DNA from: Beroe forskalii
Lineage: Eukaryota > Ctenophora > Nuda > Beroida > Beroidae
Length of the DNA stretch: 64,000 nucleotides
Direction: 5' to 3'
NCBI GenBank assembly: GCA_011033025.1
Contig: WFMF01000048.1
Location: 186,001-250,000 of the forward strand
A model generated the notes under the pieces. The model had not been told where the DNA came from. It searched no databases and saw only the letters and a list, made by a program, of their open reading frames with translations. This document shows, one piece after another, positions 11,138-21,848 of this stretch (position 1 is its first letter; each line of letters starts with the position of its first letter). The position numbers and the translations under genes were made by a program.

Positions 11138-11349
11138 AAGTCGAGACTTCGCTGCAATGGGCAGCTCCTCATTTAACCCTCCCGCACAGTTTCCTGTACG
11201 CTCGGCTGAGTGAACCGTGTGGCTGCTTAGCTGAGAGTTCTCACCCTTAACACGGTAGGCACGGCCGGGAATCGAACTATCAACCTCTCGATGAAAGTAG
11301 GATGCCTTAACCACTGCGCTACCTGGCCATTAACAAATCCATTTCACTA
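10985..11349 (-). mobile_element. tRNA-derived SINE with A-rich tail and ATTTCACTA target duplication
   Basis: On the minus strand the head starts near 11,330. It contains a pol III A box (TAGCGCAGTGGTTAAGGCA, about 11,322-11,304) and a B box (AGTTCGATTCC, 11,278-11,268). It continues through a unique body and ends in an A-rich tail at about 11,020-10,996. ATTTCACTA occurs immediately outside both ends, consistent with LINE-driven insertion. The tail motif AGAAGTAAAACCTTCAAAAT is found again near 38,770-38,795. Confidence 0.8.
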
Positions 11350-11364
11350 ACTACCCAATACCCA

Positions 11365-12707
11365 GGGGGGGGGGGGCCAACCCCCCAAAACCCCCCAAAA
11401 TTAAGCCCCCTATTGGAAATTTGTTATATCCACCAGGGGGTTAAATTAAACCCCCTAAAATTAAACCCCCTATCGACAGCAAAAAATTAAACCCCAAAAT
11501 TAAACCCCCTATCGACAGCAAAAATTATTCTAGTATGATTCAAAAAAGCACCAAAATGAAGAAACAAAAAAGGTACCATCTGAAAAAGTTGCCAAAAATC
11601 ACGAATAAAAAAGGTACCATTTGAAAAAGATGCCGAAAATCAGAAACAAAAATGGTACCATTTCATGAAAGTTCCAAAAATTATAAACAAAAATGGTACC
11701 AAAAACCGGAAACAAAAATGGAACCAATTCCAAAAATCGCCAAAAATCACGACCAAAAATGGTACCATTTTGAAATGGTGCAAAAAATCAGGAACAAAAA
11801 TGGTACCATTTCGAAAGGGTGCAAAAAATCAGAAACAAAATGGTACCATTTGAAAAAGATGCTGAAAATCGAAACAAAAATGGTACCATGTCGAAAGGGT
11901 GCAAAAAATCAGAAACAAAATGGTACCATTTGAAAAAGATGCTGAAAATCAGAAACAAAAATGGTACCATTTCATAAAAGTTCCAAAAATTATAAAGAAA
12001 AATGGTACCAAAAACCGGAAACAAAAATGGTACCATTTCTAAAATTCGCCAAAAATCACGACCAAAAATGGTACCATTTTGAAATGGTGCAAAAAACAGG
12101 AACAAAAATGGTACCATTTTGAAATGGAGCAAAAAATCAGGAGCAAAAATGGTACCATTCCGAAAGGGTGCAAAAAATCAGAAACAAAATGGTACCATTT
12201 GAAAAAGATGCTGAAAATCAGAAACAAAAATGGTACCATTTCTAAAATTCGCCAAAAATCACGACCAAAAATGGTACCATTTTGAAATGGTGCAAAAAAC
12301 AGGAACAAAAATGGTACCATTTTGAAATGGAGCAAAAATCAGGAGCAAAAATGGTACCATTCCGAAAGGGTGCAAAAAATCAGAAACAAAATGGTACCAT
12401 TTGAAAAAGATGCTGAAAATCAGAAACAAAAATGGTACCATTTCATAAAATTTCCAAAAATTATAAACAAAAATGGTACCAAAAACCAGAAACAAAAAAT
12501 GGTACCACTTCTAAAAATCGCCAAAAATCACGACCAAAAATGGTACCATTTTGAAATGGTGCAAAAAATCAGGAACAAAAATGGTACCATTTGAGAAAAA
12601 AAATTCCCCTTTTTTCACTAAGAATTAAGCCCCCTAAAACCCCCCAAAATTAAACCCCCTATTGGCGATTTTTTGATATCCACCAAAATTGAGGGGGTTG
12701 CCCCCCC
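11365..12707. mobile_element. Non-autonomous TIR element filled with KpnI-palindrome tandem repeats (copy 1)
   Basis: Bounded by an 8-bp direct duplication AATACCCA (11,357-11,364 and 12,708-12,715). The ends are G-run/CCAACCCCCC on the left and GGGGGTTGCCCCCCC on the right, giving a terminal inverted repeat of GGGGGGGCAACCCCC type. Inside both ends is a shared subterminal block, AATTAAGCCCCC then TTGG and GATATCCACCA. The core, about 11,560-12,600, is a tandem array in which every unit contains the 12-bp palindrome AATGGTACCATT, with A-rich spacers of 25-45 bp. ORFs in all frames (KWYHF- or NGTIS-type) are repeat products. A second copy lies at 22,953-24,225. Confidence 0.85.
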
Positions 12708-12734
12708 AATACCCATTTCCCATATAATCCACTA

Positions 12735-12800
12735 CCTGTTCCCCCACTAGCCCTCCTGCCACTGGCCCCCACCACCCCTATGACGATGTCTCCTGTCTCC
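12735..12800. repeat. Single inverted unit of the 66-bp minisatellite
   Basis: The reverse complement of one unit of the 556-3,917 array lies at the matching point of the right arm. It shows that the ancestral state had one or few units and that only the left arm expanded. Confidence 0.9.
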
Positions 12801-13320
12801 CCCCTCGCCGGAGGGGGTATCTGGAGGGGCTGGGGGTACTCCGAGAGCATCAACTCCGAGCTCTGCTCCAGGACCATGTCAGGGTCGACTATAGTGACGT
12901 CAGCATCGTAGTCTCCTCCGCTGTATTCGTAGCTGCGCCGCGCACTCTGGGGAACGGGAATCTTACAAAATATATATTACTCTGGGGAACGTGAATCTTA
13001 TTCTGGGGAAGGTGAATCTTACTAACTTGTGACGTATTAGTAATGGGATATCCACTGACCGAGTAAGCACTTAGCCATCAATGGCTTACTCGGTTAAACA
13101 AGAAATTGAAACTGAGTGGCTCCGTACTGGCCATTGCTAAATGCTATTGCGACGAATGTGATAAAATTCGGGATTAAGCTTGAGACATCCCCCCATTTAC
13201 CTTGGGTGATAGGACAGGCAATAATCCGGAGTCGTTGATGCTGGAGCTCTGGGAGACCCTTGTGCTGCCCAGCTGCCGACTCCGAACTGTCCAGAACTCG
13301 GCGTCAGACCTCTAAGAGGG

Positions 13321-13425
13321 GTGGATTTTAGAGGGAAATACTCAGGGATTTTAGAGGGAAATACTCAGAGATTTGAGAGGGAATTACTCAGGGATTCTAG
13401 AGGGAAATACTCAGGGATTCTAGGA
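13321..13425. repeat. 24-bp terminal tandem repeats, about five units
   Basis: Units of the form TTAGAGGGAAATACTCAGGGA. Two reverse-complement units are at 1-50. They mark the outer tips of the large inverted repeat. Confidence 0.85.
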
Positions 13426-14029
13426 AGAGTAGATGATTCTACGTTCATTAGAACACATTTATTTTTACCCAGTTATGACCAACCGGTAGATTCAAGAATT
13501 TCATGATCGAGCTAACAGGTAAAATTGATAATTCAAGAAACCAGATTGTGCAATAGGAGAGTCAATGTGCACGAAGGAACCAGACTCCGCAGAATTTCCC
13601 TGTTTTCTGTACCTGTGATTCTGAGAGAGCCTGTAAGAAGGCGCTGCCGTGTTTTGGGGTTTGGTTTGAAGAGTTGAGTCGTAGAGTGGAGTTGATGCTG
13701 TCTGTTAGGCTCACATTGGACTCTGAAATTTCAATTTAGATGGTCATACTTTCATATCTATTGAAACTTTCATGATCTCAAAATCGGCTCAGCTATTTGA
13801 GTTTTTCTAATTTTTGCACGAAAGGATAGAATATTCCAATGCCGTTCCTTTACTTCTCAATTTTGAGGACAACAATCTAAAGCTAACCTGTTCCAAAGTA
13901 CTTGTTAAGGTTAACTCGTCCCCTCATCTGGTCCTTACTGCATGTCTTATTGAGGAGGGTGGTAGTCCGAGTCTTCATCTTGATAGTAGCTACTGGTTCC
14001 TTACTGTTCCGGTGGGATGAGTAATCCGG
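13426..14029. other. Gene-free spacer
   Basis: No gene, TIR or RNA signal recognised. A 68-codon ORF at 13,814-14,020 has no recognisable domain and is not supported. Confidence 0.5.
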
Positions 14030-16115
14030 CATGGCAGGGAGGGACTGTGTGGGGATCAAATCATTCCATATATGGTATAATTAGGTGGAGGCATGGCAGG
14101 GAGTGACTGTGTGGGGATCAAATCATTCCATATATGGTATAATTAGGTGGAGGCGTGGCAGGGAGGGACTGTGTGGTGATCAAATCATTCCATATATGGT
14201 ATAATTAGGTGGAGGCATGGCAGGGAGGGACTGTGTGGGGATCAAATCATTCCATATATGGTTTAATAAGGTGGAGGCATGGCAGGGAGGGACTGTGTGG
14301 GGATCAAATCATTCCATATATGGTATAATTAGGTGGAGGCATGGCAGGGAGGGACTGTGTGGGGATCAAATCATTCCATATATGGTATAATTAGGTGGAG
14401 GCATGGCAGGGAGGGACTGTGTGGGGATCAAATCATTCCATATATGGTATAATTAGGTGGAGGCATGGCAGGGAGTGACTGTGGGGATCAAATCATTCCA
14501 TATATGGTATAATTAGGTGGAGGCATGGCAGGAAGTGACTGTGGGGGATCAAATCATTCCATATATGGTATAATTAGGTGGAGGCATGGCAGGGAGGGAC
14601 TGTGTGGGGATCAAATCATTCCATATATGGTATAATTAGGTGGAGGCATGGCAGGGAGGGACTGTGTGGGGATCAAATCATTCCATATATGGTATAATTA
14701 GGTGGAGGCATGGCAGGGAGGGACTGTGTGGGGATCAAATCATTCCATATATGGTATAATTAGGTGGAGGCATGGCAGGGAGGGACTGTGTGGGGATCAA
14801 ATCATTCCATATATGGTATAATTAGGTGGAGGCATGGCAGACTGTGTGGGGATCAAATCATTCCATATATGGTATAATTAGGTGGAGGCATGGCAGGGAG
14901 GGACTGTGTGGGGATCAAATCATTCCATATATGGTATAATTAGGTGGAGGCATGGCAGGGAGGGACTGTGTGGGGGATCAAATCATTCCATATATGGTAT
15001 AATTAGGTGGAGGCATGGCAGGAGGGACTGTGTGGGGATCAAATCATTCCATATATGGTATAATTAGGTGGAGGCATGGCAGGGAGGGACTGTGTGGGGA
15101 TCAAATCATTCCATATATGGTATAATTAGGTGGAGGCATGGCAGGGAGGGACTGTGTGGGGATCAAATCATTCCATATATGGTATAATTAGGTGGAGGCA
15201 TGGCAGGGAGGGACTGTGTGGGGATCAAATCATTCCATATATGGTATAATTAGGTGGAGGCATGGCAGGGAGGGACTGTGTGGGGATCAAATCATTCCAT
15301 ATATGGTATAATTAGGTGGAGGCGTGGCAGGGAGTGACTGTGTGGGGGATCAAATCATTCCATATATGGTATAATTAGGTGGAGGCATGGCAGGGAGGGA
15401 CTGTGTGGGGATCAAATCATTCCATATATGGTATAATTAGGTGGAGGCATGGCAGGGAGGGACTGTGTGGGGATCAAATCATTCCATATATGGTATAATT
15501 AGGTGGAGGCATGGCAGGGAGTGACTGTGTGGGGATCAAATCATTCCATATATGGTATAATTAGGTGGAGGCATGGCAGGAAGTGACTGTGTGGGGATCA
15601 AATCATTCCATATATGGTATAATTAGGTGGAGGCATGGCAGGGAGGGACTGTGGGGATCAAATCATTCCATATATGGTATAATTAGGTGGAGGCATGGCA
15701 GGGAGGGACTGTGTGGGGATCAAATCATTCCATATATGGTGGGTGGAGGCATGGCAGGGAGTGACTGTGGGGATCAAATTATTCCATATATGGTATAATT
15801 AGGTGGAGGCATGGCAGGGAGTGACTGTGTGGGGATCAAATCATTCCATATATGGTATAATTAGGTGGAGGCATGGCAGGGAGTGACTGTGTGGGGATCA
15901 AATTATTCCATATATGGTATAATTAGATGGAGGCATGGCAGGGAGGGACTGTGTGGGGATCAAATCATTCCATATATGGTATAATTAGGTGGATACATGG
16001 CAGGGAGGAGGGACTGTAATGTGGGGATCAAATCATTCCATATATGGTATAATTAGGTGGAGGCATGGCAGGGAGTGACTGTGTGGGGATCAAATCATTC
16101 CATATATGGTTTAAT
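14030..16115. repeat. 62-bp satellite, about 34 units, each with a CCATATATGG box
   Basis: Very homogeneous array. Each unit contains GGAGGCATGGCAGGGAGGGA, CTGTGTGGGGATCAAATCAT and CCATATATGGTATAATTAGG. Variants are mostly GGGAGGGAC/GGGAGTGAC and one- or two-base indels. One unit (about 15,739) lacks the TATAATTAG part. CCATATATGG is a perfect CC(A/T)6GG sequence, repeated with helical-scale regularity. The array contains small repeat-derived ORFs and no genes. Confidence 0.97.
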
Positions 16116-16990
16116 TAAGTAGGTAGGAGTCAGAGCCAGAGAGGGATTTAATTACGGTAATATCCGTAATATGGGTGGGGACTGGGGGTAGATATAGATG
16201 GATTGGAGTGGGAGTCCAAAGCGACTGGATGGTGAAATGGCAGTGGGGATAAATGGGCTACCAACAAATCTGCAATATGGATAGAACGGGTTCCATTTAA
16301 AAGGAGAAAATGATGAAATTAAGAGGAAAAGTTCCACACGCAGCCTATTGCACTTTCAAAAGACAAGTACTTAATAAACGACTGTACACCTTACAACATG
16401 GGTTAAGAACTGGGCAAAGAAGAAAAATGAAAAGAGTCTTAATACAAAGTTCCAAAACTGAAGGAATAACAAAGTTAAAATAATATTTCCAATTACGCAA
16501 TTAAGCAAGGTCACATAATTCAAAGTTATCTGTAATCTTGAATGTGATCCAACTACTCAGGATTTGCGAACTAAAGACCCTTAACAATAATTATAAATGA
16601 AGTCTTCAGCTGATTCACACGACAGATAAAAGGTATAGCATGCAGTATTGCGTAGGTATTTAGATAGTTGTATGAAGAGCGTCAGATAATGAAATTGACG
16701 GATTTTTATAATATAATATAATCATCAGCACATGTGCAATAACACAGTCTGGTAATAATGATATTGGAGGAAGTAAGTACACTGGGAATATCATGACAAG
16801 TCTAATAGCTCAGGTAACGTAATACGCGAGAATTCAGGATGGTTAAGTTCACAGCAAAACCATTGTGTAATTACAGCTTTACAGAATGTGATCACTCATA
16901 TAAACAGGATATTTAACATAGCGCATAACATAATATTATGGAATTTAAACCTATGACCTTGACCAATAAACAACGGGTTACATATTAGTC

Positions 16991-17081
16991 TACCCACAGT
17001 GCACGGCAGTATGACCAATCAGCGCCCAGGATTCCCATGATTCTACGCGCTGATTGGTGGGGCGATGGAGTGCAGTGGGTA
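16991..17081. repeat. 90-bp palindrome with divergent CCAAT boxes
   Basis: Arms TACCCACAGTGCAC ... ACCAATCAGCGC on the left pair with GCGCTGATTGGT ... GTGCAGTGGGTA on the right. Two CCAAT motifs face outward from a 20-bp loop. It could be a small foldback element or a bidirectional promoter fragment. No adjacent ORF supports the promoter reading. Confidence 0.6.
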
Positions 17082-17415
17082 AACCATAACCGCTACCAAG
17101 AATAAATGAATATTTCCCATGAGATCAGACAAACGATGGTTTTGTTATAGGTCAACCAACTAAATCTTTACTAAATCTGAATATTGATTGATTAATAACT
17201 CCTTGTTTCACTAAACGAGTTCTCAATATAAGAGGAATATCAGAATTTACTCAAATCAGTAGAGGTAGAGTACTTTCGGAAAATGGAAAGTGTTAAAACT
17301 CGTAATCCTAACACAAAGCCTGATTGAATATAAAACACGCAGCACACACACAACATATACTCAGCCACTGAGTGTGCGACTCTGAGAGGAACATCCACAG
17401 GTAGGCGCTGGTGCA

Positions 17416-17423
17416 TGACGTCA
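17416..17423. promoter_or_regulatory. CRE-like palindrome TGACGTCA, first of a duplicated pair
   Basis: The context is ATGACGTCATTATCATAG, followed about 20 bases later by GCTGACGT. The same arrangement recurs at 18,192-18,199. The 16-mer is also the reverse complement of the subterminal sequence of the TTAGGG-bearing MITEs at 38,003 and 60,569. Confidence 0.4.
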
Positions 17424-17983
17424 TTATCATAGCACAACATGCTAACTTGCTGACGTGGGCAACTGGCTGGTTTTAGCGCGCAGCTCGTAAATTAATAAAC
17501 TTGTGATGAAACTTGCGTAGCGTTGTATATCTGTAGATATCGTCAACGAAAGGTAGAGAGATAGGTATATAATATGGGAGTGTAATGTGTGTAATGTATG
17601 GAGGTAGATGAGTATACATCTGTACAATGTACAATGTATAGTGTATACAGTACATGTATCTCAAATTTTCCATTATTTGAATCGAGTTTTTCTTGTCTTA
17701 CGAGACAAATTTATATTGAACGAAACTTGTATTGGGTATTTTACTATTTAAATAAGAAAAAATACCAACATTTTAAAACTCTGTAAAATTTCAATATAAC
17801 GTTAACATACATGGGAAATATTGAAAAAAATCCCCAAATATTCGAAAGCTTTAGAAAAGGTACTAAGGCAAGATTTCGATCGCTTGAATAATTGTCCACA
17901 TTTCTTCACTATCGGACAGACAAAGTAAGACAAAGGCGGGTTGAGTATTGCTAAGACAGTTGTGAGAGTTTGTGGTAGGGAGA

Positions 17984-18056
17984 TCACGTGACCCATTAGA
18001 CATATCACGTGACTGGGTTACGTAGCAAGGAACACAGCTTACAGGTCATCACGTGA
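17984..18056. promoter_or_regulatory. Cluster of three TCACGTGA E-box palindromes
   Basis: TCACGTGA occurs at 17,984-17,991, 18,005-18,012 and 18,049-18,056, with a further copy at 20,536-20,543. This 8-mer is the core bound by USF/MITF/TFE-type bHLH-zip factors. There is no nearby gene model, so function is unknown. Confidence 0.4.
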
Positions 18057-18191
18057 TACGTGTAAACTTAAATTCAGTTCGTTTAAAAATAGTTAATTTA
18101 ATATACATTAATTGCATATAACTGCTTTATTGCATTATTCAATAGACTTAATGAGCTTAGAGCAATGATGTGAGTGAGGTGGAGGCTGTGA

Positions 18192-18199
18192 TGACGTCA
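18192..18199. promoter_or_regulatory. CRE-like palindrome TGACGTCA, second copy
   Basis: Part of a ~60-bp segment resembling 17,405-17,460. Both copies have ATGACGTCATTATCATAG and a downstream TGCTGACGT. Confidence 0.4.
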
Positions 18200-18564
18200 T
18201 TATCATAGTTCTAAGTGCCCACTGCCCAGTTGCTGACGTTCTAGAGTCCTCTTTGACTCAGTAGTTAGTTCTACACGAGGTATGACGAGGGAAGTTCTCA
18301 CGATTATAACAAGTAAAAGACAGTTAAGTCATTGGCTGGGGACCAAAACTCACAACGAAGTAGGAATTTCAGATTAGGACAATCACCAAGAACTAATGAA
18401 CTCAGGAAACTTATGTATTTTGGATTGAATTTATATTTTATTTGAATTTAGGTATTATTTTAAATTTGGCGATGGTGGCTAATATGGAAACTGTTTAAAT
18501 TACAAATCTTATAAATCTTGGGTCGTATGAAAGGATACCACTGATCCCCTGCTGACCCCCCGCT

Positions 18565-18615
18565 ATGCCCCTGGTGAACCCCTACTGACCACTTTCGGAT
18601 CATTGTTTCAGCTCT
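18565..18615. repeat. Isolated end of the 9-bp-satellite TIR element
   Basis: CCCCTGGTGAACCCCTACTG followed by ACCACTT matches the terminal sequence of the element at 21,849-22,935. The rest of the element is absent, so this is a relic end or a related family member. Confidence 0.6.
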
Positions 18616-19880
18616 TACATTGTTAGAATTACATTTTTTCATCGCGAAATTAAAGAGATCCGAATATCATATGCACTATGGTGGAATATACAGGTGATTA
18701 TAATATCATGTTCCATTTTCTACTGACTTTTACAACTTGTTCGATGCTTACGAAAATTAAATGGACCTGATCAGTGATCACCAGCTAAATCTAAAACATA
18801 TCTATTCTATCTACACATGAATTATGAATACATGATTATAATTGAATTTTTCAAAAACACTGTGATCGTTTGATCTTCCTTATGAACAATGGACCGCTTT
18901 TAAATGCTCCTGCAGTGAAACTGATTACAGATACTGGTTACATGTGTATAAGAGAAGCCACATTCGTTCACTTTGGATCTAGAGAATGCTTATAATTGTA
19001 ACGTTCTGCCAAATACCTTCAGATAAAAGGTTTTGAGAGTCAGCACTGCTTCGATTATCGCCACATAATGTGAACCAGTCAAATCCATTGAATCAGCGGT
19101 GCATCTAATACCGATATCCTTCTTTAATGGATCGCTATTTGCTGATTTAGCGCTTGTTATATTATTAAGGAGATATAACATGTTTAAAGGAACAAGTACA
19201 GGTTAAGAAAAGAATCGCCGAAAAGGTAAAGTAAAATCAGTGTGTTATATCGCGTACCTTTCAAAGCAACTCATTACAGTAGTGAGGATAAAACGTTTTA
19301 CTTATAAGCAGTGCGTGTTTTAACCTGACCGCACCTCAATAATATGCAGTTTAAGAAACAACTTATTAAACTGCGGCACTTATAATCAGTTGTGAGAGAC
19401 GAGCCAGAGAATTGACAAGTTAAATGTCAGTCTAACCCTATTAAGGGATTAACTGATATTAATCTAAGGGGACAATTAATTAAAGATAAATCATTCAAAT
19501 CTTGAAGTAACTAACCAGTGAGATTAGACTGTAACGTTGCTTGTAAACTTCGAGCGTTGAGTATAGTAATAAAGCACAAAGTAACAAGTCACCGACAAGA
19601 TACGTAGATCTAGATATTGTTATACTACAGTAGAAAGTTGCTGTAACATAGTATCACAAAGATAGTAAAATACAATAAAACAGTATAATTCATTACAAAA
19701 AAATATTTAGAAATTTGATTTTATAAAGGTTATCAGTCAAAAACCCATTAAAATGCGCTGGATTCAGACATGGGTCATCAGATCCGAGTGGAAGAAAATA
19801 CTGTTGTTGGTGATCGATCGAGGTAAATTCGGTTTTCGCTATTTCTGGTCGGGGTATAATCCGGTTCCATGATCTGAGCT

Positions 19881-19983
19881 GTGACCGTATACCTACGATA
19901 ATGAACTCGCCACGCCTCGTCCATTATCCATCTTACACGGTCTCGGCTTCTCCTCGACCATGTAAGTTGCGGTATACGGTCAC
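19881..19983. repeat. Nested hairpin (two concentric inverted repeats)
   Basis: The outer arms GTGACCGTATACC (19,881-19,893) and GGTATACGGTCAC (19,971-19,983) are perfect. Inside them, CTTACACGGTC and GACCATGTAAG form a second stem around a short loop near 19,943-19,955. There is no A/B box, so it is not a tRNA. Confidence 0.7.
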
Positions 19984-21229
19984 CAAAATAACCCCACCAC
20001 GTGGTGAATAATAAGAGTAAAAGGCTTGCTTAATAATGGTTAACCATGGATCCAACTTCACACCTCCCACAGAACATAGAAAATGTGATGCATTTCAATC
20101 TACAAACCAAAGAAATGCTGCGATTCTATTAACTCACTTCTCTGTTTTAGGGAGTAGGGACACAACATATTCAAGTAATATTAATTAAAGTAGTGTAGAT
20201 AAGTTTAGAAAAACTAATTTTACCTGTACTTTCAGCATATCAAGCATCCTTCGGTCCCCTCTGCTTCAGCTTTTCACACTAATTAATATTTCCGATCACA
20301 TCAAATGTATGACAGTACGTAAAATTAGGGAAACGACTTACAAAACAACGTAAATACTTTATATTATTTTAAATTCAACGTAAAACACGTAAAAAACGCG
20401 AGTCTATAATTAGCTTTCTCTTTCTCTTGAGTTAGATGAAAGCCCCCGAGAAATCCGTAACGAAATGGCAGTCGGAGAGTGGCGCGAGAGCCATTGTCCA
20501 CTGCACTATTCTATGTATAAACTCCTGCGGACAGATCACGTGACCTTTCTATTCCAGGGTCCGTGACCTGGACGCTGCTCTCTATTGGCGGACCAGGGAA
20601 ATATAACAAAGACACGGTGCTTGCGATGTACTACTGATTTTACGGAACGTGTTGTGGATGCAGCCAAAACACGGAGCGGGGTGCACATAAAAAGTGCTCT
20701 TCAGGGCAGAGGGAGTTTATTTGCAAGTATATGTGAAGAGGGGATTTATAAGCAAGGAAATGTGAAGTGTAATATTATGTATTTATTCGGGGGGAGGGGC
20801 AAACATATAGGGGGGGGGTGACATGAGTAATTTTGAATAATTTTGAATATGAGTAATCGGGACATTTTTTGGGGACACTCAAAAATCATCAAAATGAATA
20901 TGAGGAATTCTTGTAGAAAATCCAAAATCTATTCAAAAATCATCAACATGAATATGAATAATTCTACAAAATTTGTAAAAGTTACTCAAAATTACTCATT
21001 AATCAAAAATGTGACTAATGACTACCACGTGACTGGGAACTGGTCACGTAAGATTTGCAAAGTCCAAATCATGCGACCAAACTTGATATTTGATCGTTAG
21101 CAGGACACTCGTCACTCACCAAACATGGGTGCAATGTTGTTGTATAGTACAATTTGGCTGATATAGGTACATAGTGATAAACTTTACACGGGTGCAACAA
21201 TATGTAGCACGATATAATTTAAAAGGTTA

Positions 21230-21848
21230 TCAAGTGTGGAGCATAGAATGCTGCGAAATGTGAACCAAAGACTGGTGTCTTCGTTGGAACGTAAACGAGT
21301 GGAATTTAGATGCGAGCAAAGTTTAGAACTTAGAATGGACCTTGAATGTGGTTCAGGTAGGCTGGCGACACGTGTGTAACACAGACTGGTTTCAAGTTGG
21401 GACGTAGACTTGAATAATGTCTGGATTTAGTGGAACATGGATTGGTGTCATGTAACAAGTTGATTGGAGTAAGTCAAGTGTGGAACGTAGACTGGAGTGA
21501 AGTGTGGAACGTAGACTGATGTCAAGTGTGAAACGTAGACTGATGTCTAGTGTGGACTGTTTACTGCAGTGTCTAGTTGAAAGTTATATTTTAGAAAATG
21601 TGGAACTTAGATTGGCGAAAAGGGTGGAACGTTGAGTCAGGTGAGGACCGTAGACTGCTGCCAGGTATGGAATATCGACTGGTGTCTAGTTGGAAGTTGA
21701 AACGTAGATTAAGGTTTGAAATCCGCACTTGACACCAATCTACGTTCCACACTTTACTCCAAAAGATGCGTTCAATACTTTTCTACGTTCCAACTTGATA
21801 CCAGTCTAACTCTATGCTCCACCAGTCTACGTTCCACGCTTAACTTCA
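21230..21848. repeat. Degenerate 24-30 bp repeat array, left part
   Basis: Loose repeats built on GTGGAACGTAGACTGGTGTCAAG, mostly in one orientation until about 21,725 and then in the opposite orientation. The array resumes at 24,226 after two inserted TIR elements. Confidence 0.85.

Larger units (their letters stand above)
8890..13425. repeat. Right arm of the 13.4-kb composite inverted repeat, with three nested insertions
   Basis: 8,890-9,150 pairs with 3,925-4,180, and 12,716-13,425 pairs with 1-620. Between them the arm is interrupted by a SINE, a MULE transposon with flanking 207-bp direct repeats and a KpnI-repeat TIR element. Removing these joins the pieces into a counterpart of the left arm around 3,920-4,000. 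Confidence 0.8.
16116..21229. other. 5-kb gene-free, mostly non-repetitive stretch
   Basis: No ORF over 100 codons and no recognisable exon or RNA gene. It holds several short palindromic and promoter-like motifs, listed separately (16,991-17,081; 17,416 and 18,192; 17,984-18,056; 18,565-18,615; 19,881-19,983). Confidence 0.6.

Noticed and set aside
14030..16115. CRISPR-like array
   Set aside because: Units are contiguous copies with no unique spacers, the genome is eukaryotic and no cas genes are present. It is an ordinary satellite.
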